In this document: one piece after another, positions 1-5,312 of the stretch
Numbering within the stretch: position 1 is the stretch's first letter
Layout of the letters: each line of letters begins with the position of its first letter
Notes under the pieces: model-generated
The model's database searches: none
Seen by the model: only the letters and a program-made list of their open reading frames with translations
What the model was told of the DNA's origin: nothing
From: Clostridia bacterium
GTDB taxonomy: Bacteria > Bacillota > Clostridia > Oscillospirales > CAG-272
DNA length: 5,480 nucleotides
Direction: 5' to 3'
Assembly: GCA_900770145.1 (NCBI GenBank)
Contig: CAAGJL010000356.1
Coordinates: forward strand, 1 to 5,480
Made by a program: the position numbers and the translations under genes

Positions 1-1062
1 CACTTTGATCATTTCTGCTTGCACGGCGGTGTTGATCGGCACGCCGTTCTTGCGCGCGCAACGGACTTCAAATTCTTTCTCGCCGGCGGTGTAGATGCGG
101 TCGCACCCGGGCGCCTTCGCGGAAGCGCGGAGCGCACGGCAGATCTCGCCTGCGGTCTTGCGGAACGCAACCTCGCCCATAAAGGCGTTGGTGTCGATCG
201 CGATGAAGAAGTGACCGAGGTGGAAAGGAACTTTCTCCCCCTTGGGACCAACGCCGGTCAGCGCTTTCATATAGGGACCCTGACCGAGCGCGGCGGAGAG
301 AATCTCCACCACAGCGGCGTAGCCGTAGCCCTTGTAGCCGCCCAGCTCTTCGCCGGCGCCGCCCAGCGGGCAGAGCGCAGCCTCACCGGCAACCAGCTCT
401 TTCAGGATCGCAACCGAGTCGGTGTGATATTTGCCGTCTCTGCCGATTACCTGTCCCTCGGGGGTGGATTTGCCGATGCGTGCGTAGTATTCGATCTTGC
501 CGCGCTGCACGATGGAGGTTGCGCAGTCCAGCACAAAGTCATACGCCTCGTCGGTGGGCATACCGAACGTCAGCGGGTTGGTACCCATCATGTTCTCTAC
601 GCCGAAGGTAGGAGCAATGGAGGGGCGGGCGTTGGTGCCGGTGATGCCGATGCAGCCCTGCTTGGTAGCCATGGTGGCGTAATAGCCGGCAATGCCGTAG
701 TGGCAGGAGTTGCGGGCAACGACCATACCGATACCGTATTTATGCGCTTTCTCAATTGCCATGGACATGGATTTGTAGCCGATCACCTGACCCATACCGT
801 CATGACCGTCCACCACGGCGGTGGCACCGAAGTCTTTTACCACCTCAAAGTTGGTGACAGGATTCTGAATGCCCGCTTTGATTCGATCCAGGTAGATCGG
901 CTTGAAACGGTTGACGCCGTGGGACTCAATGCCGCGCTTGTCGCTTTCCAGCAGCACGTCCGCGCAGATGATCGCGTCCTCACGGGGAATACCATAGCCG
1001 ACAAAGGAGTCTACCACAAAGTTGGTGATTGTTGTCCAATCGACAATGTTCGATTTTGCCAT
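1..1062 (-). CDS. Malate/L-lactate dehydrogenase family (Ldh2) NAD(P)-dependent 2-hydroxyacid oxidoreductase, 3'-truncated by window edge
   Basis: The minus strand reads open from an ATG at 1062 to the left edge, giving 354 residues with no stop. Family members are usually about 330-365 residues, so only a short tail is missing. Family motifs are visible: SHGVNRF at residues 47-53 (His48 in the catalytic His position, with Arg52), VVDGHDGMGQ at 83-92, SCHYGIAGYY at 119-128, TGTNARPSIAPT at 141-152, DCATSIVQRGKI at 179-190, and the glycine-rich PLGGAGEELGGYKGYG at 232-247. Members of this cytosolic family (malate, L-lactate, ureidoglycolate, sulfolactate and diketogulonate dehydrogenases) reversibly oxidise 2-hydroxyacids to 2-oxoacids with NAD(P); the substrate cannot be read from this sequence. 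The start is supported by GGAAGG (complement of 1072-1077) nine bases upstream. The gene diverges from its right neighbour and appears to have its own promoter. The long opposite-strand frame over it is a compositional shadow. Confidence 0.93.
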   Translation of the reverse strand, partial: MAKSNIVDWTTITNFVVDSFVGYGIPREDAIICADVLLESDKRGIESHGVNRFKPIYLDRIKAGIQNPVTNFEVVKDFGATAVVDGHDGMGQVIGYKSMSMAIEKAHKYGIGMVVARNSCHYGIAGYYATMATKQGCIGITGTNARPSIAPTFGVENMMGTNPLTFGMPTDEAYDFVLDCATSIVQRGKIEYYARIGKSTPEGQVIGRDGKYHTDSVAILKELVAGEAALCPLGGAGEELGGYKGYGYAAVVEILSAALGQGPYMKALTGVGPKGEKVPFHLGHFFIAIDTNAFMGEVAFRKTAGEICRALRASAKAPGCDRIYTAGEKEFEVRCARKNGVPINTAVQAEMIKV

Positions 1063-1088
1063 TGTTCTTTACCTTCCGTTCTTATAAT

Positions 1089-1104
1089 AGCGGATCACTC
1101 CGCT
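1089..1104 (-). promoter_or_regulatory. Short hairpin at the start of the dehydrogenase mRNA leader, or operator-like dyad
   Basis: Six-base arms AGCGGA and TCCGCT flank a four-base loop, TCAC on the plus strand. The dyad begins one or two bases after the predicted transcription start of the dehydrogenase gene. It could be a stabilising hairpin at the mRNA 5' end or a repressor site just downstream of the promoter. The dyad is directly visible; both roles are inference. Confidence 0.35.
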
Positions 1105-1112
1105 TTGATGTT

Positions 1113-1141
1113 ATTGTAGCACACCGGCGGCGCGTTTGCAA
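1113..1141 (-). promoter_or_regulatory. Probable sigma-A promoter of the Ldh2-type dehydrogenase gene (extended -10)
   Basis: Read on the minus strand, TTGCAA (complement of 1136-1141, 4/6 to TTGACA) is followed by a 17-base spacer and TACAAT (complement of 1113-1118, 5/6 to TATAAT). A TG dinucleotide one base before the -10 makes it an extended -10 type. Transcription would start near 1106, leaving a leader of about 44 bases that contains the ribosome binding site. This is inferred from sequence alone. Confidence 0.6.
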
Positions 1142-1180
1142 GCCTTTTGTCGATTTTCTTTCCTTTTTCTATAAAAGGGG

Positions 1181-1207
1181 AGCGCACAAAGGGGCGGTTT
1201 GTACGCT
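1181..1207. repeat. Imperfect 10-bp inverted repeat in the divergent intergenic region
   Basis: Arms AGCGCACAAA (1181-1190) and TTTGTACGCT (1198-1207) pair at 9 of 10 positions around a seven-base G-rich loop. The site lies about 40 bases upstream of the -35 of the minus-strand dehydrogenase promoter and about 165 bases upstream of the rightward promoter at 1374. That position fits an activator or repressor site for the dehydrogenase. Apart from this dyad and the two promoters, I see no gene or RNA structure in the 1063-1437 gap. Confidence 0.35.
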
Positions 1208-1373
1208 TTGCACAACATTCAAAAAAGAACCGGACGCGGTCAAACTTCACACCCGGCGCCTGAAAAACAAACGTGCCTTTTCCAGAATGTTTCAAAACCG
1301 TAAAGAATTGTGAAAAAGAGGTGCCCGTTTGATGAAAATGAACAAAAACACCCCCCAATTTCGGAAAAACTTA

Positions 1374-1402
1374 TTGACAAACGGCGGATTTCATATTATA
1401 AT
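1374..1402 (+). promoter_or_regulatory. Consensus sigma-A promoter of the lamin-tail-domain protein gene
   Basis: TTGACA at 1374-1379 and TATAAT at 1397-1402 both match the consensus perfectly, with an ideal 17-base spacer. Transcription would start near 1409, giving a leader of about 29 bases. The A-rich stretch just upstream (1361-1370) could act as an UP-like element. Such a match predicts strong expression unless a repressor acts. Confidence 0.92.
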
Positions 1403-1437
1403 GGGGATACCAAATACGAAAAGGAAGGTGCATAACT

Positions 1438-3033
1438 ATGCGTAAATTCCTCGCAAGCCTGATGGCTGTCATGATGCTTGCCTCAGTGCTGGCATTGTCG
1501 GTCGGCGCTGCAACGGGCGCGACCTTTGACAAGTCCACGGCGGACGATGCGAAAAATCTGGACGTAATCATCACCGAAGTGATGACGCAGTCCAAAAACC
1601 ATGAGGACAGTGCCGACGGCAGCGATCTTTATGAATACATTGAGATCTACAACCGCGGTGATTCTGTGGTCAACCTGGCGGACTACTGCCTGCTTGCCTG
1701 CAATAGCTATGGTGTAACCGCTTCTGTCAACCAGTGGCTGCTGAACCACAAGTTTACCCACGTGCTGAACCTGGTAGGCGGTAACCTGCAGCAGAACGAC
1801 CCTGCTCTTGCGGGCAAGAAACTGCCCCAGCAGCTGGTAAACCCCAGCAGCCTGATGCTGGAGCCCGGTCAGTTTGCCGTCGTCTGGGTCTGGAACAACG
1901 ATGACGAGCAGTACTGCGCAGACAACAACGTCAATATCGCCGCACCGAAAAACGAGGGCGGCAAGATTGTTACGTTCCCCAAATTCCGTGAGGCTTATTC
2001 CGTCAGTGCTTCCACTGCGGCTCACGTCAAGAATTCTGACGGTTCCGTGGACACTGTGGGGATCCCGGAGAAAACGCTGCTGATGGTCGCTATGGGCGCC
2101 ACCAACATCAACTCCGCGGCTTTCCGTTTGGGTAACGGCGGCAGAACTATGTACGCGCTGGCAAAGAAAGAAGTCGGTCAGAACATCGCTTCCGACGGTT
2201 TCACCAAGTCCAGCCCGATCACCAACCCCAATGATTTCGTATGCATGTTTGAGTGGGGCACCAGCGGCACCAAGGGCGGTATCCCGGAGATGGAGAGAGC
2301 CGGTTACTCCACCATTTACGTTCCTGCTGACCAAGTGCCTTACATGGTGAACAGAGGCAACGAGCTGAACACGAAAGACGGCGAAACTCCTGTCAAATAT
2401 ACCGATTATGTAGCAAGCTACCTGGATAAAAACGTTGAGGCAAGCTACAAGGAAATGGCGGTTATGACCTATTGGGAAAGACCGACCCCCGGTTATATGA
2501 TGCCTTATCAGTGGGTATACGTACTTGAAGATGCGGAGAATATCCCCGCGGACGCAAAAGTAAAACTGCCCGAAAGTGCCAAGAAATACATCTATGACAA
2601 GACCATTGATGACGAAGCGCTTGTCCTGACCGATACCGAAAACCCGAACTGGAAGACCGATATGTACACCTTCCTGGAGGAAGCAAGACTGATTACCGGT
2701 GATGACGGCTCCGGCGAGGACGAAACGAAGCGCGACGAGATCGATTATAAGACTCAGGAAGAAATCAAGAAGCAGAATGACAAGACCATCAAGAACCAGC
2801 AGAAAAACAACACGAAGAAGGGTCTGCCTGTCTGGGCACTGATTCTGATCATCGTGGGCGGCGTTGTGGTGCTTGGCGGCATTGCCGTGGTTGTGATTCT
2901 GGTTCTCAAGAAGAAGAACAAACCCGTTGCCGCCGATGACGTGGCAGCCGAGGGTGAGGTCAAGATCATTGACGAGGGCGCAGGCGAAGAAAAAGCCGAG
3001 CAGCCGAAGTCTGACGACACCAAATCCGAATAA
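1438..3033 (+). CDS. Secreted, membrane-anchored lamin-tail-domain (LTD) protein
   Basis: This 531-residue protein begins with a signal peptide: MRKF, a hydrophobic run over residues 5-22, and Ala-rich cleavage options near SVGAA (21-25). A lamin-tail-like domain follows. Its hallmarks are VIITEVM (43-49), YEYIEIYNRGD (65-75), VNLADYCLL (78-86) and the loop-strand LEPGQFAVVWVWN (141-153). A late PTPGYMMPYQW (349-359) resembles the tail motif closing such domains. A charged, Lys/Gln-rich stretch (about 425-461) precedes one transmembrane helix (464-490), a KKKNK stop-transfer and an acidic tail (about 499-531). Predicted topology is an outside N-terminal domain with a short cytoplasmic tail. 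Bacterial LTDs are thought to bind surfaces, partner proteins or nucleic acid, often beside nucleases or hydrolases, but I see no enzyme domain here. AGGAAGG at 1422-1428 lies nine bases before the ATG. The gene appears monocistronic, between a consensus promoter and a terminator. The LTD call is firm at the N-terminus and weaker for residues 160-420, where I recognise no family. Confidence 0.88.
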   Translation: MRKFLASLMAVMMLASVLALSVGAATGATFDKSTADDAKNLDVIITEVMTQSKNHEDSADGSDLYEYIEIYNRGDSVVNLADYCLLACNSYGVTASVNQWLLNHKFTHVLNLVGGNLQQNDPALAGKKLPQQLVNPSSLMLEPGQFAVVWVWNNDDEQYCADNNVNIAAPKNEGGKIVTFPKFREAYSVSASTAAHVKNSDGSVDTVGIPEKTLLMVAMGATNINSAAFRLGNGGRTMYALAKKEVGQNIASDGFTKSSPITNPNDFVCMFEWGTSGTKGGIPEMERAGYSTIYVPADQVPYMVNRGNELNTKDGETPVKYTDYVASYLDKNVEASYKEMAVMTYWERPTPGYMMPYQWVYVLEDAENIPADAKVKLPESAKKYIYDKTIDDEALVLTDTENPNWKTDMYTFLEEARLITGDDGSGEDETKRDEIDYKTQEEIKKQNDKTIKNQQKNNTKKGLPVWALILIIVGGVVVLGGIAVVVILVLKKKNKPVAADDVAAEGEVKIIDEGAGEEKAEQPKSDDTKSE

Positions 3034-3035
3034 GT

Positions 3036-3051
3036 TGCGGTAAAAACCGCA
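3036..3051 (+). other. Small hairpin just after the LTD gene stop codon
   Basis: TGCGGT, a four-A loop and ACCGCA form a perfect 6-bp stem starting three bases after the stop codon. Its GCGGT and ACCGC segments recur in the larger hairpin immediately downstream, so the two stems could exchange partners. No T-run follows, so it is probably a protective 3' hairpin or part of the termination region rather than a terminator itself. Confidence 0.4.
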
Positions 3052-3054
3052 GAG

Positions 3055-3087
3055 AGGCGGTTGCCCGCACGGGCAACCGCCTGTTTT
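3055..3087 (+). terminator. Rho-independent terminator of the LTD gene
   Basis: AGGCGGTTGCCCG (3055-3067) and CGGGCAACCGCCT (3070-3082) form a perfect 13-bp GC-rich stem. The loop is nominally two bases, so the innermost pair or pairs probably open. GTTTTATA follows immediately. It sits 21 bases after the LTD stop and 28 bases before the next gene, and should strongly reduce read-through into that gene. Confidence 0.85.
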
Positions 3088-3115
3088 ATACCGAAATCAG
3101 AAAGGAAAAATAACC

Positions 3116-4084
3116 ATGAAACTGAGTGTTCTTGCGAACCTTTACGGCAAAAAAAGCCTGGACGAAACGCTTTCGATCCTGACCTCCCTGGGGGTGCACA
3201 CAGTAGAACTGGGTGCCGGCGGCTATCCCGGCAAAGCACACTGCAACCCGGCGGAACTGCTTGCCGACCCCGCGAAGTATGACGCGTTTATGGCAACGCT
3301 GAAAAAGTATGACGTGGAAGTCTGCGCGCTGGCGGCGCACGGCAACCCGCTGCACCCGGACAAAGAACTGGCGGCGCAGTATGACGCGGACTTCCGCAAT
3401 GCGGTGCTTCTGGCAGAGAAAATGGGTGTAGATACGATCGTGGCTTTCTCCGGTTGCCCCGGCGACAGCGAAACTTCCAAATACCCGAACTGGGTGACCT
3501 GCCCGTGGCCGGAGGATTTTCTCAAAATTCTCGATTGGCAATGGAATGAAAAACTGATTCCGTACTGGAAAGAGGCGGGCGCATTTGCCGTGGCGCACCA
3601 TGTGCCGCATATTGCGTTTGAGATGCACCCCGGTTTTTGCGTGTACAATCCCGAAACACTGCTCCGTCTGCGCGCCGCCGTCGGTGATGTGATCGGCGCC
3701 AATCTGGATCCTTCCCACCTGATCTGGCAGGGGATTGATCCCGTGGCGGCGACCCGCGCACTTGCCGGTGCTATCTATCACGTTCACGCCAAAGATACCA
3801 AAGTGGACGCATACAACACTGCGGTCAACGGCGTGCTGGATACCAAACATTACAGCGATGAACTGCATCGCGCGTGGGTCTTCCGCACGGTGGGCTATGG
3901 CAATGGGGAGACCTACTGGCGTGATTTTGTCAGCAATCTGCGGCTGTGCGGTTATGACCGCGTGCTTTCCATCGAGCATGAGGACAGCATTATGACAATC
4001 GACGAGGGGCTTCGCAAAGCGGTTGACTTTATCAATAAAGTCATCATCACAGAGGAAAAGCCCCGTACGATGAGCTGGGCGTAA
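3116..4084 (+). CDS. Xylose-isomerase-like TIM-barrel protein, sugar (phosphate) isomerase/epimerase family
   Basis: This 322-residue protein resembles the AP-endonuclease-2/xylose-isomerase-like TIM-barrel superfamily (IolE, ketose 3-epimerases and relatives). Barrel landmarks occur in order: TVELGAGG at 29-36, ALAAHGNPLHP at 71-81, VAFSGCPGD at 109-117, IAFEMHPG at 166-173, GANLDPSHLIWQG at 194-206, YHVHAKD at 221-227 and SIEHED at 285-290. Likely divalent-metal ligands are Glu169, Asp198, His224 and Glu287, so an active metalloenzyme is expected. The likely role is cytosolic isomerisation or epimerisation of a sugar, inositol or keto-glycoside; the substrate is not readable. Family members are often encoded beside Gfo/Idh/MocA dehydrogenases, but none is in this window. 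AAAGGA at 3101-3106 lies nine bases before the ATG. No convincing promoter is seen between the upstream terminator and the start, so it may depend on read-through or a weak promoter overlapping that terminator. Confidence 0.9.
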   Translation: MKLSVLANLYGKKSLDETLSILTSLGVHTVELGAGGYPGKAHCNPAELLADPAKYDAFMATLKKYDVEVCALAAHGNPLHPDKELAAQYDADFRNAVLLAEKMGVDTIVAFSGCPGDSETSKYPNWVTCPWPEDFLKILDWQWNEKLIPYWKEAGAFAVAHHVPHIAFEMHPGFCVYNPETLLRLRAAVGDVIGANLDPSHLIWQGIDPVAATRALAGAIYHVHAKDTKVDAYNTAVNGVLDTKHYSDELHRAWVFRTVGYGNGETYWRDFVSNLRLCGYDRVLSIEHEDSIMTIDEGLRKAVDFINKVIITEEKPRTMSWA

Positions 4085-4102
4085 GATTTTTTGAAAAAAC
4101 AA

Positions 4103-4142
4103 ATATCGGGCGGCAACGGTTTGATGTGTTGCCGCCCGATAT
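4103..4142. terminator. 15-bp hairpin after the TIM-barrel gene, terminator-like mainly on the minus strand
   Basis: Arms 4103-4117 (ATATCGGGCGGCAAC) and 4128-4142 (GTTGCCGCCCGATAT) are perfectly complementary around a ten-base loop. For rightward transcription there is no T-run after the stem (ATGCTCTG follows). Read leftward, the stem is followed by TTTGTTTTTT-like sequence (complement of 4094-4103). It lies 18 bases after the stop codon, so it probably serves as a 3'-end or processing hairpin for the TIM-barrel mRNA. By the usual T-run rule it would terminate antisense transcription better. Confidence 0.65.
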
Positions 4143-4200
4143 GATGCTCTGAAAGAAATGAATAAAGTGTTAATATTCCATATAATCCCAAAAATGGGTA

Positions 4201-4229
4201 TTGACAACCATTTCTCGACAGGATATAAT
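4201..4229 (+). promoter_or_regulatory. Consensus sigma-A promoter of the AbrB-phosphopantetheinyl transferase operon
   Basis: TTGACA at 4201-4206 and TATAAT at 4224-4229 are perfect consensus hexamers with a 17-base spacer. The predicted start near 4236 gives a leader of about 70 bases. The promoter rules out the in-frame TTG (4201) and ATG (4228) as starts of the downstream protein, since they lie within the promoter elements. Just upstream, 4171-4200 is AT-rich and holds a short dyad, CCCA (4187-4190) and TGGG (4195-4198). AbrB proteins bind degenerate AT-rich DNA, so autoregulation here is plausible. Confidence 0.92.
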
Positions 4230-4276
4230 GAACCTGAAAGCGGACCCCCGGCAAATGCGCCGAGGCAGCCGCCACG

Positions 4277-4291
4277 TGCCCGAAACGGGCA
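4277..4291 (+). promoter_or_regulatory. Leader hairpin immediately before the AbrB ribosome binding site
   Basis: TGCCCG, an AAA loop and CGGGCA form a 6-bp stem ending four bases before the GGAGG at 4296-4300. A weaker stem, CGGC (4249-4252) with GCCG (4259-4262), precedes it. The hairpin does not cover the ribosome binding site itself, but may shape ribosome access. I could not match the leader to any riboswitch class I know. Confidence 0.4.
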
Positions 4292-4305
4292 GAATGGAGG
4301 AAAAA

Positions 4306-4551
4306 ATGAAATCTACCGGTATCACCAGACAGGTTGACGAGCTGGGTCGTTTTGTGCTGCCCATCGAAATTCGTCGTGCATTGGATATCAAAGTGAGAGA
4401 CTCTTTGGAAATTTTCACCGATGAGGGGCGTATTATCCTGCAAAAGTATGTTCCCGCATGCTTCTTCTGCTCCAATGCAGACGGATTGGTGAATTTTGAA
4501 AATAAGCGTATTTGCCGCGAGTGCCTGGAAAAGATTAAAAAACTGGGATGA
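4306..4551 (+). CDS. AbrB-type transition-state regulator with C-terminal four-cysteine zinc-ribbon-like tail
   Basis: This 81-residue DNA-binding protein has an N-terminal swapped-hairpin AbrB domain (about residues 1-50). Residues MKSTGITRQVDELGRFVLPI and the following EIRRALDI closely follow B. subtilis AbrB as I recall it. Instead of the longer AbrB multimerisation domain, residues 51-81 carry CFFC (52-55) and CREC (70-73), a CxxC-x14-CxxC pattern fitting a small zinc ribbon. AbrB proteins act as dimers or tetramers that repress stationary-phase genes. The start at 4306 is chosen because GGAGG (4296-4300) lies five bases upstream and MKSTGI is the usual family N-terminus. The in-frame ATG at 4294 has no ribosome binding site, and earlier candidates lie in the promoter. 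Its stop overlaps the next gene's start as ATGA, so the two products are probably translationally coupled. Which genes it controls is unknown. Confidence 0.93.
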   Translation: MKSTGITRQVDELGRFVLPIEIRRALDIKVRDSLEIFTDEGRIILQKYVPACFFCSNADGLVNFENKRICRECLEKIKKLG

Positions 4552-5108
4552 CATTGCTTTCATGGCGGCACTGTGAGGGTGCAACCTATCGCGAGCAAAG
4601 CGCCGCGGCGCACGAACTGCTTTCGGCAATGCTGCAAAAAGCCGGAATCGGAGAAACGCCGCAGGCCGAAACCCCTGAGGGCAGACCCTATTTTCCGGCG
4701 CACCCGGAGGTTGACTTTAACCTTTCGCACACCAAGGGGATGGTGGTGTGTGCATTGGCGGTCGGCACGGTGCAAGCGCCGCCCCGCGTAGGGGTAGACG
4801 CCGAGGGGGCACTTCGGGATTTGGAAAAAGCGGCGCGCTTAGCGCGCCGCTTTTTCGGAGAAGAAGAGTTGCGATATTTTGAATCGGCGGTGGAAAAGGG
4901 CGTTGCGTTTGCCGAAATTTTCACCGCAAAAGAGGCATACGGAAAGTATGTCGGCGACGGGCTTGCCGTGCATCTTGCGGATGATACGTGGAACCCCGGG
5001 TTTGCGGAAACGACAAAAACCGCGTTTTTTCGATACCGTGTGGGCACTTATTGCCTCACGCTCTGTCAAAAAGCAGAGATGGAACCGCCGATTGTTTTGG
5101 CAGAATAA
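4548..5108 (+). CDS. 4'-phosphopantetheinyl transferase, Sfp/HetI superfamily
   Basis: This cytosolic enzyme would move the 4'-phosphopantetheine arm of coenzyme A to a serine of acyl-, peptidyl- or aryl-carrier proteins. In 186 residues the family motifs appear in order: GRPYF (45-49), FNLSH (57-61, His61), VGVDAEG (81-87, Mg-binding Asp84 and Glu86), RRFFGEEELRYF (100-111) and FTAKEAYGKYVGDGL (125-139, with Glu129 and Lys133 in the positions of Sfp Glu151 and Lys155). It is shorter than Sfp (about 224 residues), mostly at the ends, but has the full catalytic set, so activity is expected. The ATG lies within ATGA, overlapping the regulator's stop. The GGG just before it is a weak ribosome site, so coupling to upstream translation is likely. 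No carrier-protein or synthase gene is in the window. The substrate could be the fatty-acid carrier protein or a remote NRPS/PKS. An odd feature is the perfect terminator-like inverted repeat at 4824-4856 inside the frame. Confidence 0.92.
   Translation: MTLLSWRHCEGATYREQSAAAHELLSAMLQKAGIGETPQAETPEGRPYFPAHPEVDFNLSHTKGMVVCALAVGTVQAPPRVGVDAEGALRDLEKAARLARRFFGEEELRYFESAVEKGVAFAEIFTAKEAYGKYVGDGLAVHLADDTWNPGFAETTKTAFFRYRVGTYCLTLCQKAEMEPPIVLAE
4824..4856. other. Perfect 16-bp terminator-like inverted repeat inside the phosphopantetheinyl transferase gene
   Basis: Arms GAAAAAGCGGCGCGCT (4824-4839) and AGCGCGCCGCTTTTTC (4841-4856) are exact reverse complements separated by one base. As RNA this would give a GC-core hairpin with a small loop, an A-run on its 5' side and a five-T run on its 3' side. 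That is the form of a bidirectional intrinsic terminator. It encodes part of LEKAARLARRFF (residues 92-103), including the conserved RRFF segment, so the frame is intact across it. Confidence 0.8.
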
Positions 5109-5135
5109 TAAATAGGATCCCCGACTTGCCGGCCA

Positions 5136-5245
5136 CCTTGCGGTGGAGCGAAAAGGCTGATACGTTACTTTGGGTGCACACGCCGAACCGCCTTGCGGTG
5201 CGGCTAATAGGCTGGCGCGTTACTTTGGGTGCACACGCCGAACGT
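5136..5245. repeat. Two-copy 55-bp tandem repeat downstream of the AbrB-transferase operon
   Basis: Unit 1 (5136-5190) and unit 2 (5191-5245) are direct copies at a period of 55. They differ at nine positions by my count (about 84% identity). Each opens with CCTTGCGGTG, carries AGGCTG, and ends in an identical 26-base core (5163-5188 and 5218-5243) containing TTTGGGTGCACACGCC. The start of unit 1 can form a CCACC-TTGC-GGTGG hairpin (5133-5146). A CCGGCGCCGG palindrome (5247-5256) follows unit 2. No credible gene lies here, and the repeat probably forms part of the operon's 3' untranslated region. Confidence 0.85.
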
Positions 5246-5281
5246 TCCGGCGCCGGTTGTCCAAAAGTTTTTAGGGGATTC

Positions 5282-5312
5282 AAAGGGGGCTTTTTTCAAA
5301 AAGCCCCCTTTT
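5282..5312 (+). terminator. Probable intrinsic terminator of the AbrB-transferase operon
   Basis: AAAGGGGGCTTTTT (5282-5295) and AAAAAGCCCCCTTT (5298-5311) form a perfect 14-bp stem with a two-base nominal loop. Four T residues (5309-5312) follow the GC block before GC-rich sequence resumes. With A and T flanks on both sides it could act in either direction. It sits about 170 bases after the transferase stop, beyond the tandem repeat, and is the first good terminator there. Confidence 0.75.

Noticed and set aside
19..1119. A 366-codon open frame on the plus strand spanning the dehydrogenase gene
   Set aside because: The minus strand encodes a protein with ordered Ldh2 family motifs. The plus frame is its low-stop antisense shadow, with no family motif and a start at the very edge.
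1142..1370. A short gene in the divergent intergenic region (e.g. plus-strand 1029-1313 or minus-strand 1095-1358)
   Set aside because: Both frames run across the dehydrogenase promoter region, lack a good ribosome binding site and encode low-complexity basic/aromatic sequence with no family resemblance.
1483..2334. A 283-codon minus-strand open frame inside the LTD gene
   Set aside because: It lies wholly within a gene with signal peptide, promoter and terminator on the other strand, and shows no recognisable motif.
3086..4207. A 373-codon open frame on the minus strand over the TIM-barrel gene
   Set aside because: The plus strand carries clear TIM-barrel metal-site motifs and a ribosome binding site. 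The antisense frame runs through the hairpin at 4103-4142 and overlaps the next promoter.
4201..4305. An N-terminal extension of the AbrB protein from TTG 4201, ATG 4228 or ATG 4294
   Set aside because: The first two lie within the -35 and -10 hexamers. The third has no ribosome site, while 4306 has GGAGG at the right distance and the expected MKSTGI start.
4600..4611. GCGCCGCGGCGC 12-base palindrome in the transferase gene
   Set aside because: It is short and expected by chance in GC-rich Ala/Arg coding sequence, and has no T-run or partner site.
5136..5245. The tandem repeat as a CRISPR array
   Set aside because: There are only two units, spacing is contiguous with related sequence between the cores rather than unique spacers, and no cas gene is present.
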